Shown here in pieces: positions 44,701 to 55,643 of a stretch of DNA of 64,000 nucleotides. Source of the DNA: Streptomyces caniferus (lineage in GTDB: Bacteria; Actinomycetota; Actinomycetes; Streptomycetales; Streptomycetaceae). A program made the translations under genes and the position numbers. The notes under the pieces are model-generated. The model worked only from the letters and a program-made list of their open reading frames with translations. It searched no databases and was not told where the DNA came from. The stretch covers positions 3,977,501-4,041,500 of the forward strand of contig NZ_BLIN01000005.1 in NCBI RefSeq assembly GCF_009811555.1. Direction: 5' to 3'. Positions within the stretch are counted from its first letter, which is position 1. Every line of letters begins with the position of its first letter.

Positions 44701-44958
44701 CCCGAGGACCGCCTGATCGTTCCGGTCCACCATGAGGTTCTGGACGAGCGCGTCCCCCCGTACGGGGCCCTTTTCGGGCTCGAATCGGAGGTTCTCCACA
44801 CGATTGCGGAGCTCACTCGCGCGTTTTCGCAGCGGGGAGAGCAGACGGCCCCCGGGCGTGCCCGTGCCGGCCGTCCGGTCCCAGCGCTACGCCCCCAGCC
44901 CCGCCCCCAGCGCAATTTCGGTGGCCCCGCTCCCCCTCGTCCACAAAGATGCCCCCCA
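44701..44958 (+). pseudogene. Possible gene remnant without a start codon
   Basis: An open frame with coding-like composition: EDRLIVPVHHEVLDERVPPY, then GALFGLESEVLHTIAELTRA. It has no ATG, GTG or other plausible start between the previous stop (44653) and this stretch, and the terminator hairpin lies in its way. It ends in Pro/Arg-rich sequence just before the DUF4291 gene. The family is not recognised. Confidence 0.25.
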
Positions 44959-45608
44959 TGAGCAACACCCCCGAAGCCCCCGCCCAAGACCGCGCGCACG
45001 CCCCCGCCCACCCCGCCGAACCACCCCGCCGCATCCGCGCCCTGCACACCGACGACACCGTCACCGTCTACCAGGCGTACTCCCCCGCGCTGGGGCTCCC
45101 GGCCGCGCGGGACGGGCGATTTCCCGCGGCCTGGAAGCGGGAGCGGATGACATGGATCAAGCCGTCGTTCCTGTGGATGATGTACCGGTGCGGCTGGGGC
45201 GCCAAGGCCGACCAGGAGACCGTGCTCGCGGTGGAGATCGAGCGTGCCGGGTTCGACTGGGCGTTGGGGCATGCCTGTCTGTCGCACTACGACCCGGACG
45301 AGCACCCCGACCGCGGGGCCTGGCAGCGGGAGTTGAAGGGGTCGCCGGCGCGGGTGCAGTGGGATCCGGAGCGGGATCTGCGGCTGCGGGCGCTGCCGTA
45401 CCGGTCGCTACAGCTGGGACTGGCGGGGGAGGCGTCGCGCCGGTATGCCGATGAATGGACGGTGGCGATCACGGACGTCACGCCTCTGGCGCACGAGATC
45501 CATGCGCTGGTGCGTTCCGGGGAGACGGCGGCGGCCGCGGCGCTGCTGCCCGAGGAGCGCCCCTACCCGGCACCCGGGGGAACTCCGGGGCTGTGCCGCG
45601 TGTCCTGA
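44958..45608 (+). CDS. DUF4291 family protein
   Basis: 216 aa. Family segments are clear: VTVYQAYSPALGL (about 36), the hallmark RMTWIKPSFLWMMYRCGWG (about 63-81), VLAVEIERAGFDWAL and VQWDPERDLRLRALPYRSLQLGL (about 134). Function unknown; found in bacteria and fungi. ATG 44958 is used; an in-frame ATG three codons upstream (44949) is equally possible and neither has a strong ribosome site. Confidence 0.88.
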   Translation: MSNTPEAPAQDRAHAPAHPAEPPRRIRALHTDDTVTVYQAYSPALGLPAARDGRFPAAWKRERMTWIKPSFLWMMYRCGWGAKADQETVLAVEIERAGFDWALGHACLSHYDPDEHPDRGAWQRELKGSPARVQWDPERDLRLRALPYRSLQLGLAGEASRRYADEWTVAITDVTPLAHEIHALVRSGETAAAAALLPEERPYPAPGGTPGLCRVS

Positions 45609-45707
45609 CGGAGCTTCACAAACGCGTAATTCCGGCCGCCGCGCGGTCCGCCGGGGACTGGTCCGTGTGGCGTATGGGACGTAGCGTCCACCGGCCAACT
45701 CTCGATC

Positions 45708-45740
45708 GTTCACGGCCAATTGATGCATCGTTCAGCAACC
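45708..45740 (+). promoter_or_regulatory. Possible PHO box
   Basis: Three 11-base units in phase: GTTCACGGCCA, ATTGATGCATC and GTTCAGCAACC. The first and third match the GTTCAC-type direct repeats bound by PhoP in streptomycetes; the middle one is degenerate. It lies 83 bases before the start of a secreted phospholipase gene, a typical PhoP target. Confidence 0.4.
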
Positions 45741-45822
45741 TCCCCCTGCCCGGGAAACTCGGCCGCCGCCACAGTCATGTCGGCCCACTGAGGGCTCAGG
45801 CGACTCAGGGAGAGTGGCACAT

Positions 45823-47250
45823 ATGCCCGACATGACCCGACGCAGACTCCTCGGCTCGGCGGCCGGCGCGGTCGGCGGCGCCGCCGCGCTGTCGCTGCTG
45901 CCGCCCAGCGTGCAGCAGGCCGTCGCGGCCGGACCCGCGCGTCACGGCTCACTGCACGACGTCGAGCACGTGGTGATGCTGATGCAGGAGAACCGGTCGT
46001 TCGACCACTACTTCGGCACCCTGCGCGGCGTCCGTGGCTTCGCCGACCCGGACGCGCTGACGCTGCCGGACGGCCGGTCCGTCTTCCATCAGCCGGATGC
46101 GGAGAACCCGGACGGCTATCTGCTGCCGTTCCGTCTCAACACGCACACCACCAGCGCCCAGGCCATCCCCTCCACCAGCCATGCCTGGTCCGTGCAGCAC
46201 GAGGCGTGGAACGGCGGCAAGATGGACCGCTGGCTGCCCGCGCACCGCAAGGCCGACGGGATCAACGGTCCGTATGTGATGGGCTATCACACCCGGGCGG
46301 ACATCCCGTTCCAGTTCGCCCTCGCGGAGGCGTTCACACTCTGCGACAACTACTTCTGCTCGGTCTTCGGCCCGACCTGGCCCAACCGCCTGTACTGGAT
46401 GACCGGCACCCTCGACCCGGGCGGCACACAGGGCGGTCCGGTGCTGAACAACACCGCGCCCAAGCCGTACCGCTGGACGACCTACGCCGAGCGGCTGCAG
46501 GCGGCGGGCATCAGCTGGAAGGTCTACCAGGAGGAGGACGACTACGGCTGCAACCTCCTGGAGCAGTTCCAGACGTTCCGGGACTCCAAGCCCGGGGAGC
46601 CGCTCTACGAGCGCGGGATGCGGGCGCAGCCGGCCGGGGCCTTCGAGGACGATGCCCGGGCCGACCGGCTGCCGGCCGTCTCCTGGCTGATCCCCACCAG
46701 CCACCAGTCCGAGCACCCGGACTATCTGCCGGCGGCCGGCGCCGACTACGTCGCCCGGAAGATCGAGGCGATCGCGTCCAACCCGAAGGTATGGGCCAAG
46801 ACCGTCTTCATCCTGAACTACGACGAGAACGACGGGCTCTTCGATCATGTGCCGCCGCCGGTGCCGCCCCCGGGGACGAAGGACGAGTTCGTCCGGGGCC
46901 TGCCGATCGGCGGCGGCTTCCGGGTGCCGTGCCTGATCATCTCGCCGTGGACGGTGGGCGGCTGGGCCGCGGGCGATCCCTTCGACCACACCTCGGTGCT
47001 GCAGTTCCTGGAGCGCTGGACCGGCGTGGCGGAGCCCAACATCAGCGACTGGCGGCGGGCGGCCTTCGGCGATCTGACGTCCGCGTTCGGCTTCCGTCAC
47101 CGGCCGCACCGCCCGCCGCGGCTGCCGCGCGACACCGCCGAGCAGCTGGTCGAGGCGCAGTGGGAGGTGGCGCATCTGCCGAAGCCGACGCTGCCGGGGG
47201 CGGGCCAGCGGCCGCCGCGCCAGGAGCGTGGCCGGCGCAGGCGGCGCTAG
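45823..47250 (+). CDS. Tat-exported phospholipase C / phosphoesterase family protein
   Basis: 475 aa. A twin-arginine signal (MTRRRLLGSAAGAVGGAAAL, cleavage near AVAA) is followed by a PF04185-type phosphoesterase domain. Catalytic segments include VVMLMQENRSFDHYFGTLRG (about 50), PTWPNRLYWMTGT (about 188) and the metal-binding NYDENDGLFDHVPPP (about 333). The family cleaves phospholipid headgroups or phosphate esters outside the cell. The C-terminus is Arg-rich (RGRRRRR). ATG 45823 follows AGGGAGAG by 8-9 bases. A possible PHO box upstream suggests phosphate-starvation control. Confidence 0.9.
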   Translation: MPDMTRRRLLGSAAGAVGGAAALSLLPPSVQQAVAAGPARHGSLHDVEHVVMLMQENRSFDHYFGTLRGVRGFADPDALTLPDGRSVFHQPDAENPDGYLLPFRLNTHTTSAQAIPSTSHAWSVQHEAWNGGKMDRWLPAHRKADGINGPYVMGYHTRADIPFQFALAEAFTLCDNYFCSVFGPTWPNRLYWMTGTLDPGGTQGGPVLNNTAPKPYRWTTYAERLQAAGISWKVYQEEDDYGCNLLEQFQTFRDSKPGEPLYERGMRAQPAGAFEDDARADRLPAVSWLIPTSHQSEHPDYLPAAGADYVARKIEAIASNPKVWAKTVFILNYDENDGLFDHVPPPVPPPGTKDEFVRGLPIGGGFRVPCLIISPWTVGGWAAGDPFDHTSVLQFLERWTGVAEPNISDWRRAAFGDLTSAFGFRHRPHRPPRLPRDTAEQLVEAQWEVAHLPKPTLPGAGQRPPRQERGRRRRR

Positions 47251-47313
47251 GACCTGCCTCCGGGACGCCCCTCGGACGCGGGCGCCGCTCCCCCTGGAGA
47301 CGACCTGGATACG

Positions 47314-47363
47314 ACGGTGCCGTACGGGCCGGCCTCGCGAGGAGGCGTCCCATACGGCACCGT
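47314..47363. terminator. Bidirectional terminator
   Basis: Perfect 11-bp outer stem (ACGGTGCCGTA with 47353-47363), extended inward by GGG/CCC, between the convergent phospholipase and ccsB genes. Confidence 0.8.
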
Positions 47364-47389
47364 GGGTGTGCGGAGCGGACTCCCGCGGA

Positions 47390-48474
47390 TCAGACTCCCG
47401 CGTAGGAGTGCAGGCCCGTCACGAAGATGTTCACGCCGTAGTAGTTGAACAGGTAGCAGGCGAAGCCGATCAGGCCCAGGTAGGCGGCCTTGCGGCCCTT
47501 CCAGCCTGCGGTGGCGCGGGCGTGCAGGTAGCAGGCGTAGGCGACCCAGGTGATGAAGGCCCAGACCTCCTTGGGGTCCCAGCCCCAGTAGCGGCCCCAT
47601 GCGGCCTCGGCCCAGATGGCGCCCGCGATGATGGTGAACGTCCACAGCGGGAAGACGGTGGCGTTGACGCGGTAGGCGAACTTGTCCAGGGAGGCGGCCG
47701 AGGGCAGCCGGTCCAGGACGGACGTGGCGAACGTGCCGGGCTGCTTGCCCGCCGGGTCGGCGAGCTTGCCCTCGTAGTTGTCGCGGAAGAGGAACAGCAG
47801 CGTGGAGACGGCGCCGAGGTAGAGCGCCGCGCCGGAGATGATCGCGCAGCTGACGTGGATCCACAGCCAGTACGAGTGCAGCGCGGGCACCAGCTGGTCA
47901 CTGGCGGTGTAGAGCACCGAGACGGCCAGCCCGAGGTCGAGCAGGACGGTGGTGACCAGGGGCAGCCCGATCCAGCGGACCTTCTTCCTGAGCGCGAGCA
48001 GCAGCAGGTAGAGGCCCACGGCGACCGCGGCGAAGGTCGTGGAGAACTCGTACATGTTGCCCCAGGGGGCACGCTCCACGGACAGGGCGCGGGTCAGGAC
48101 GCCGCCCACGTGCAGCGCCCAGGCCAGGACGGTCAGCGAGATGGCGATCCGCCCGTAGAGGTCACCCTTCTCGGTGCCGCCCGCGGCGCCCGGCCCGTCG
48201 GGGACGTCGCGGCTGCCGGGCACGGTCTTGGTGACGACCGTGGGCCGCTCCAGGACGGCCGTGCCGCCGGCGGCCGCACCGGACCGCGCGGGGACCGTCG
48301 CGGGCGCCTTGGCCTGCGCGGTGAGGGCGGCGGCGGTTCGGCCGACCTTGCTGCGGCTGCCGAACACCCACTCGGCCATGTGCGCGAGGAAGGCGAGCGT
48401 GTAGACCGCCATCGCGGAATAGACCAGCAGGTTGCTGTTGTGCGCCAGTGTCTCGTTGGCTGCGGCCGCGATGT

Positions 48475-48478
<4 letters not shown>
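47390..48478 (-). CDS. ccsB: Cytochrome c biogenesis protein CcsB (CcsA/ResC type)
   Basis: 362 aa, multi-spanning heme-handling protein of the System II cytochrome c maturation pathway. The tryptophan-rich heme motif WAEAAWGRYWGWDPKEVW is at about residues 289-306, with conserved histidines in flanking helices (HVGGVLTRALS, HSYWLWIHVSCA). A variable Ala/Pro-rich loop of 70 residues (about 40-105) separates helix 1 from the rest. GTG 48478 overlaps the resB stop. With ResB it exports heme and attaches it to apocytochromes. Confidence 0.95.
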
Positions 48479-50283
<1,805 letters not shown>

Positions 50284-50286
50284 CAA

Positions 50287-51048
50287 TCAGATCCCAACGG
50301 TGGAGCTTTGCGTCCAGCTCTGGAGCTCGGACATCAGGCTGTCCCAGATGCCGGTGACGAGGAGGAGGCCGAGGGCGACCATCATCCCGCCGCCGATCCG
50401 CATCACCCACAGATAGTGCCGTTTGACCCAGCCGAACGCGCCGAGCGCCCGGCGGAAGGCCAGTGCGACGGCGATGAACGGCACGCCCAGGCCCAGGCAG
50501 TACGCCACGGTGAGCAGGGCGCCGCGGCCGGCGCTGGCGTCGTAGTAGGCCAGGGCGTTGACGGCGGCGAAGGTGGGGCCGAGGCACGGCGTCCAGCCGA
50601 CGCCGAAGAGCACCCCGAGCACCGGCGCGCCGGCCAGCCCCATGGCGGGCTTCATGTGGAAGCGCAGCTCGCGCTGCCCGAAGCGCTTCAGGACGCCGGC
50701 GAAGGCCAGCCCGAGCAGGATCATCAGCACGCCGAGGACCCGCGAGATGACGTCCTTGTACTCCTGCAGGTCCTTGCCGAAGAACCCGAAGAGCGCTCCG
50801 CCGGAGACGAAGACGGCGGTGAAGCCGAGGACGAAGAGCGAGGCGCCGGCCAGCATCCGGCCGCGCCGGGCCTCGCCGAGGTCGGTGCCGGTGACGCCGG
50901 TGACGTACGACATATAGCCCGGTACCAGTGGCAGGACACAGGGCGAGAAGAACGAGACGAGTCCGGCGAGGAGCGCCAGGGGGACGGCGGCGAACAGGGT
51001 GCCGTTGAGGACGGTCTGGTTCTCCGTGGCGGCGGCGAGCGCGATCAC
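50287..51048 (-). CDS. ccdA: Cytochrome c biogenesis protein CcdA
   Basis: 253 aa with six membrane helices. It passes electrons from cytosolic thioredoxin across the membrane to keep apocytochrome cysteines reduced. The redox cysteines lie in SFFSPCVLPLVPGYM (helix 1) and GWTPCLGPTFAAV (helix 4). GTG 51048 begins 4 bases after the resA stop. The order resA-ccdA-resB-ccsB is the standard actinobacterial one. Confidence 0.96.
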   Translation of the reverse strand: MIALAAATENQTVLNGTLFAAVPLALLAGLVSFFSPCVLPLVPGYMSYVTGVTGTDLGEARRGRMLAGASLFVLGFTAVFVSGGALFGFFGKDLQEYKDVISRVLGVLMILLGLAFAGVLKRFGQRELRFHMKPAMGLAGAPVLGVLFGVGWTPCLGPTFAAVNALAYYDASAGRGALLTVAYCLGLGVPFIAVALAFRRALGAFGWVKRHYLWVMRIGGGMMVALGLLLVTGIWDSLMSELQSWTQSSTVGI

Positions 51049-51052
51049 GTGA

Positions 51053-51667
51053 TCACTTCTCGGCGATCAGCGGAGTGATCATCTTGCGCAGCTCGTCCTC
51101 GGCGAGCGGGCCGATCGAGCGGGCGGCGATCTTGCCGTGCCGGTCGATGGCGATCGTGGAGGGGATGGACTGCGGGTTGAGGCTGCCCTTGGGGAAGCGC
51201 AGCATCAGCCGGCCGGTCGGGTCGAACAGGCTCGGGTAGGGCACCTTGTGCTCTTCCTCGAAGGCGGTGGCCTGCGACTTCTCGGAGTCGCGGGTGTTGA
51301 TCCCGACGAACTGGACGCCCTTGCCCTTGGTCTCGTTCGCGACCTTGGAGAAGTTCGGCGCCTCGGCGATGCAGGGGCCGCACCATGATCCCCAGACATT
51401 GAGGATGACGACTTTGCCCTTGTAGTCCGTGATGTCCAGCTTCTTGCCGGTGGTGGTCTCGCCGGAGAGCTCGGGCGCCGGCTGCCGCTCGCCCTTCTTG
51501 ACGGTGGCGACGCCGTTCTTGCCCTGGACGAACCGGGTCTGGGACGAGCCGCCGGAGGCGCCGTCGCCGCAGGCGCTGAGCGTCAGCGAAGCGACCGCAG
51601 CCCCTGCGGCGAGCAGGGTGACGCGGCGGCGGCTCGTGAGGCGGCGTGGGGCGCGGCAGGCACTCAT
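51053..51667 (-). CDS. resA: Thiol-disulfide oxidoreductase lipoprotein (ResA-like)
   Basis: 204 aa. A lipoprotein signal with lipobox LSAC (Cys33) anchors it outside the membrane. The thioredoxin-like domain (about 62-200) has the active site WCGPC in NVWGSWCGPCIAEAPNF and the cis-proline region near SIPSTIAID. It is expected to reduce apocytochrome c cysteines before heme attachment, using electrons from CcdA. ATG 51667 opens the operon of four genes. Confidence 0.94.
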   Translation of the reverse strand: MSACRAPRRLTSRRRVTLLAAGAAVASLTLSACGDGASGGSSQTRFVQGKNGVATVKKGERQPAPELSGETTTGKKLDITDYKGKVVILNVWGSWCGPCIAEAPNFSKVANETKGKGVQFVGINTRDSEKSQATAFEEEHKVPYPSLFDPTGRLMLRFPKGSLNPQSIPSTIAIDRHGKIAARSIGPLAEDELRKMITPLIAEK

Positions 51668-51744
51668 GTGAAAAGTTTCGCATGGGCCATTTCCGGATCT
51701 TCCGCGCCCCCCTCGCCGGACCCGTCCGTGTTCACCGGGGCGGG

Positions 51745-52968
51745 TCAGGCCACCGACAGATACGCCTTCCAGCCCTCGGGGGGCTGCCGGCCGACGGGGA
51801 GCTGCTGGAGCCTGCCCAGCACCTCCGGATCCTGCGCGTCGAGCCAGTCGGTGAACTGCCGGAACGACACCAGATGGACATCCCGGTTCTGCTCATTGGC
51901 AATGTGTTTCAGCACGTCCTCGACCGCGTCCATATAGATACCGCCGTTCCACTCCTCGAAGTGGTTGCCGATGAAGAGGGGCGCGCGATTGGTCTCGTAG
52001 GCCCGGCGGAATCCGGAGATGTACGCGTCGGCGGCCTGCCGCCGCCAGCCCGGATAGTTGACCGGCGGAGCCTTCGTCGAGTGCTTGGACTGATTGGCGA
52101 GGATGTTGTAGTCCATCGAGAGCACCTCGAAAGAGTGACCCGGGAACGGAATCTGCTGGAGCGGGTAGTCCCACAGGCCCCGCTTCTTCTTCGGCCACAT
52201 CTGCAGACCGCCGGGCGAGCTGGCGTCGTAGCGCCAGCCGAGTCTCCTGGCGACGGGCAGCAGATTCCGCTGCCCCAAAAGACATGGCGTACGGCCACCG
52301 ACCAGTTCCTTGCGGTAGTCGAAGGGCAGCGGGTCCACATCCGTGAAGCCGGTGTTCGTGCGCCACTTGGTGACGAAGTCCATCGCCTGGTCGATCTCGG
52401 ACTGCCACTGGTGGGGGGTCCAGTGCCTGACGGTGCCCGTGCCGGTGCAGAAGTGCCCGTTGAAGTGGGTGCCGATCTCATGGCCGTCCAGCCAGGCCTC
52501 GCGCACGTTCTTCAGGGTGTCCTTGATGTGCTCGTCGCTGAGGTAGCCGATGGCGGAGGCGCCGACGGGGTTGTTCGGCGGCTCGTAGAGGTACCTCTGG
52601 GATTCGGGCAGGAGATAGAGCCCGGAAAGGAAGAAGGTCATGGCGGCGCCATGGTCCCTGGCGAGCTGGAGGAAACGGGGGAAGAGGCCGTTTCCGACCT
52701 CTCCGGCCCCGTCCCAGGAAAAGACGACGAACTGCGGAGGGGTCATTCCCGGCTCCAGCCGTTCGGGTGCTGTCGGCTGGCCGGGCTGTGCGCCGTAATT
52801 CGCTGTCGAACCGTCACCGATGAGCCTGGGGCGGGCCTGGACCGAGTTCTTCACGCGCCGCTTGTCCACGCCCGCGCCCGAGTACGTCGACGAGCAGCCG
52901 GCGGCGCCGAGCGCCGCGGCTGCCCCGACTCCCATTCCCAGCAGGTTTCGTCGACTGATCGCGCGCAT
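51745..52968 (-). CDS. Tat-exported lipoprotein, polysaccharide-deacetylase-like
   Basis: 407 aa. The N-terminus combines a twin-arginine motif (ISRRNLLGMG) with a lipobox (GAAGCSS, Cys25), a known dual signal in streptomycetes. The body resembles NodB-type deacetylases: VVFSWDGAGEVGNG in the first strand, MTFFLSG, and GHEIGTHFNGHFC in the metal region. The usual double Asp of the first motif is replaced by SWDGAG, so metal binding is uncertain. It lies downstream of nothing in the same direction within 150 bases and may be a separate unit. Function unknown. Confidence 0.78.
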   Translation of the reverse strand: MRAISRRNLLGMGVGAAAALGAAGCSSTYSGAGVDKRRVKNSVQARPRLIGDGSTANYGAQPGQPTAPERLEPGMTPPQFVVFSWDGAGEVGNGLFPRFLQLARDHGAAMTFFLSGLYLLPESQRYLYEPPNNPVGASAIGYLSDEHIKDTLKNVREAWLDGHEIGTHFNGHFCTGTGTVRHWTPHQWQSEIDQAMDFVTKWRTNTGFTDVDPLPFDYRKELVGGRTPCLLGQRNLLPVARRLGWRYDASSPGGLQMWPKKKRGLWDYPLQQIPFPGHSFEVLSMDYNILANQSKHSTKAPPVNYPGWRRQAADAYISGFRRAYETNRAPLFIGNHFEEWNGGIYMDAVEDVLKHIANEQNRDVHLVSFRQFTDWLDAQDPEVLGRLQQLPVGRQPPEGWKAYLSVA

Positions 52969-53118
52969 ACCCTCGACCCCATCCGTGCTCGCCGGCCGAA
53001 CTCAATATCCATATAAACGGACAATGGAGAGGAGGGCATGTCGAGCGTGGGGGAGCCGAGTTGTTCGCCTGCCGGGGTCACTTTGCCCGGAATTGACGTT
53101 CCGCCAAGTGATGCGACG

Positions 53119-53808
53119 TCAGGCCCCGAAAGCCTTGGCTTTTCCCTTGACGGGTTTGGCGCCCGCCAGAAGATGGGAGGGAACCAGGTCGCGCGCGGGC
53201 TCGCTGTACCCCACCGAAACGATCTTGTCGCCGTGGAAGGTGAACGACGTCAGCGAGGCCAGCGTGCACTGCCGCTTCCGCGGGTCGTGCCACAGCCGGC
53301 GGCGCTCCGCGAAGCTGCGCACGATCCAGATCGGCAGCTGATGGCTGACCGCCACCGCCTCGTGCCCGCGCGCCGCGTCCCGCGCCGCACCCAGCGCCGC
53401 CATCATCCGCACGACCTGCTCGAGGTACGGCTCGCCCCAGGAGGGCCGGAACGGATTCGTCAGGTACTTCCAGTTGCCCGGCTTCTTCAGCGCGCCGTCA
53501 CCGACCCCGAAGGTCTTCCCCTCGAAGACGTTGGCCGCCTCGATCAGCCGCTCGTCGGTGGCCAGCTCCAGACCGTGCGCGCCCGCGATCGGCGTCGCGG
53601 TCTCCTGCGCACGCTCCAGCGGCGAGGCGACGACATGCGTGATGTCGCGCCCCGTGAGGTGCTCCGCCACCCGGTCGGCCATCTTCCGCCCCAGGTCGGA
53701 GAGGTGATAGCCGGGCCGGCGCCCATAGAGCACGCCGTCGGGGTTGTGCACCTCGCCGTGCCGCATCAGATGCACGACGGTGATGTCTTCGCTGCTCATG
53801 TCACCCAT
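53119..53808 (-). CDS. Histidine phosphatase superfamily protein
   Basis: 229 aa. The phosphohistidine motif LMRHGEVHN (about residues 14-22), SPLERAQETATPI (about 63) and the second catalytic His in VAVSHQLPIW (about 152) define the phosphoglycerate-mutase-like phosphatase fold. The substrate is unknown. The start may be ATG 53808 or ATG 53799; neither has a strong ribosome site. It lies 44 bases downstream of hemL and is probably co-transcribed with it, as in other streptomycetes. Confidence 0.9.
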   Translation of the reverse strand: MGDMSSEDITVVHLMRHGEVHNPDGVLYGRRPGYHLSDLGRKMADRVAEHLTGRDITHVVASPLERAQETATPIAGAHGLELATDERLIEAANVFEGKTFGVGDGALKKPGNWKYLTNPFRPSWGEPYLEQVVRMMAALGAARDAARGHEAVAVSHQLPIWIVRSFAERRRLWHDPRKRQCTLASLTSFTFHGDKIVSVGYSEPARDLVPSHLLAGAKPVKGKAKAFGA

Positions 53809-53852
53809 TCATTCAGTCGTCAGCAAGCAGTCGCCGGCCCGTGCGCCGGTCC

Positions 53853-55160
53853 TCAGGCCGTCGCCCCGGCCGCGGCCCGTGCGGCGGCCGGCAGTGCGGC
53901 GGCGATGCGCTCGACGGCCGCCGTGTCGTGCGCCGTCGAGACGAACCACGACTCGAAGGCGGACGGCGGGAGGTAGACGCCCTGCGACAGCATCGAGTGG
54001 AAGAAGGCGGTGAAGCGGAAGGACTCCTGCGCCTTGGCACCGTCGTAGTCGGTCACCTCGGCATCCGTGAAGAAGACCGAGAACATGTTCCCCGCGACCT
54101 GGAGCCGGTGCGCCACGCCCTCCTTCGCCAGCTCGGCGGTGACCAGGCCCCGCAGCTCCGCCGAGACCGCGTCGACCTTCTCGTACGCGGCGTCGTCCAG
54201 CAGCCGCAGCTGCGCGACGCCCGCGGCGGTGGCGATCGGGTTCCCGGACAGGGTGCCCGCCTGGTAGACCGGGCCGGCCGGGGCGAGATGCGCCATGACG
54301 TCCGCGCGGCCGCCGAAGGCCGCGGCCGGGAAGCCGCCGCCCATGACCTTGCCGAACGTCATCAGATCCGGACGTACCCCATCAATGCCATACCAACCGG
54401 CCTTGCTGACGCGGAAGCCGGTCATCACCTCGTCGGAGATGTAGAGCGCCCCGTTGCCGGCGCACAGGTCCTTCAGGCCCTGGTTGAAGCCCGGCAGCGG
54501 CGGGACCACGCCCATATTGCCCGGCGACGCCTCCGTGATCACGCAGGCGATCTCGCCCGGGTGCGCGGCGAACGCGGCCCGCACCGCCTCGATGTCGTTG
54601 TACGGCAGCACGATCGTGTCGCCGGCCTGCGCGCCCGTCACGCCCGGCGTGTCGGGCAGCCCGAAGGTCGCCACGCCCGAACCGGCCGCGGCCAGCAGCG
54701 CGTCCACGTGCCCGTGGTAGCAGCCCGCGAACTTGATCACCTTCGGCCGGCCGGTGAACCCGCGCGCGAGCCGGATCGCCGACATCGTCGCCTCGGTGCC
54801 GCTGGAGACCAGCCGCACCTGCTCGACCGGCTCGATCCGGGCCACGATCTCCTCGGCCAGCTCGACCTCGCCCGCGCCGGGCGTGCCGAAGGACGTACCG
54901 CGGGCGACCGCCTCCTGGACGGCGGCGATCACCTCGGGGTGCGAGTGGCCGAGGATCATCGGCCCCCACGAGCACACGAGGTCGACATACTCACGGCCGT
55001 CGGCATCGGTGAGGTACGGACCGGTGCCGGACACCATGAACCGGGGCGTACCGCCCACGGCCCGGAAGGCCCGCACCGGAGAATTGACGCCGCCCGGCGT
55101 CACGGCGGACGCACGGTCGAACAGCGACTGCGAAACAGGGGCTTCATACGGAAAAGACAC
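53853..55160 (-). CDS. hemL: Glutamate-1-semialdehyde 2,1-aminomutase
   Basis: 435 aa PLP enzyme giving 5-aminolevulinate, the first committed heme precursor of the C5 route. Marks: [20 protein letters not shown] at the N-terminus, [32 protein letters not shown] and the PLP-lysine in [13 protein letters not shown] (about residue 262). GTG 55160 has AGGA 5 bases upstream and gives the usual N-terminus; ATG 55178 is possible but adds six unconserved residues. Heme supply fits the cytochrome maturation genes nearby. Confidence 0.95.
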   Translation of the reverse strand: MSFPYEAPVSQSLFDRASAVTPGGVNSPVRAFRAVGGTPRFMVSGTGPYLTDADGREYVDLVCSWGPMILGHSHPEVIAAVQEAVARGTSFGTPGAGEVELAEEIVARIEPVEQVRLVSSGTEATMSAIRLARGFTGRPKVIKFAGCYHGHVDALLAAAGSGVATFGLPDTPGVTGAQAGDTIVLPYNDIEAVRAAFAAHPGEIACVITEASPGNMGVVPPLPGFNQGLKDLCAGNGALYISDEVMTGFRVSKAGWYGIDGVRPDLMTFGKVMGGGFPAAAFGGRADVMAHLAPAGPVYQAGTLSGNPIATAAGVAQLRLLDDAAYEKVDAVSAELRGLVTAELAKEGVAHRLQVAGNMFSVFFTDAEVTDYDGAKAQESFRFTAFFHSMLSQGVYLPPSAFESWFVSTAHDTAAVERIAAALPAAARAAAGATA

Positions 55161-55643
55161 TGTGATCCTGACCTGCATAAACGGCGGGTGGGCGGCGCAC
55201 GGACGCGGCCCGGCTGACTACGGGTGCGGGAATCTGCCTCGCGATACGCCTGCGGGCGCCGCTCGGTTCACTCTCGCTCCTTTTTTGATTCCTCTCGCTT
55301 TCGACCGGGCGTCAGCCCCCACTCGTCTGCGAAACTGGGCCGACGTACGAGTAAGTCACGCAAGCAATGGTCTCAGAGGCGCACGGGGGCGTGCGGCCGG
55401 GCGTTTCACGCGCCGGTGACGGGGGAGGTCTCTGAGACGATGATCGGGTTGCGCGGCTGGGGCTGCGAGTGGTCGGGTGGAGATATGCATCGCGGTGGCG
55501 AACTGGGCGAGGGAACCAATGACCGGGGTCCCGAGCGCGCCCAGCGCGGCCGTCACCGGCGCGAGGAATCCACGGGCGAGCGGACCACGCGCGAGGAAGC
55601 CACGGGCGACGAGATCACGGGCGGGGAAATCAGGGGCGGCCGC
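55161..55643. other. Divergent region before the gene at 55644, with a repetitive stretch
   Basis: The hemL-proximal half contains a pyrimidine-rich run (CTCCTTTTTTGATTCC) and no obvious operator. From 55555 to 55640 there are repeated 18-base-like units that, in the frame of the downstream gene, would encode Glu/Thr/Gly-rich hexads (EESTGE, RTTREE, ATGDEI, TGGEIR). Whether these are translated is unclear. Confidence 0.4.
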
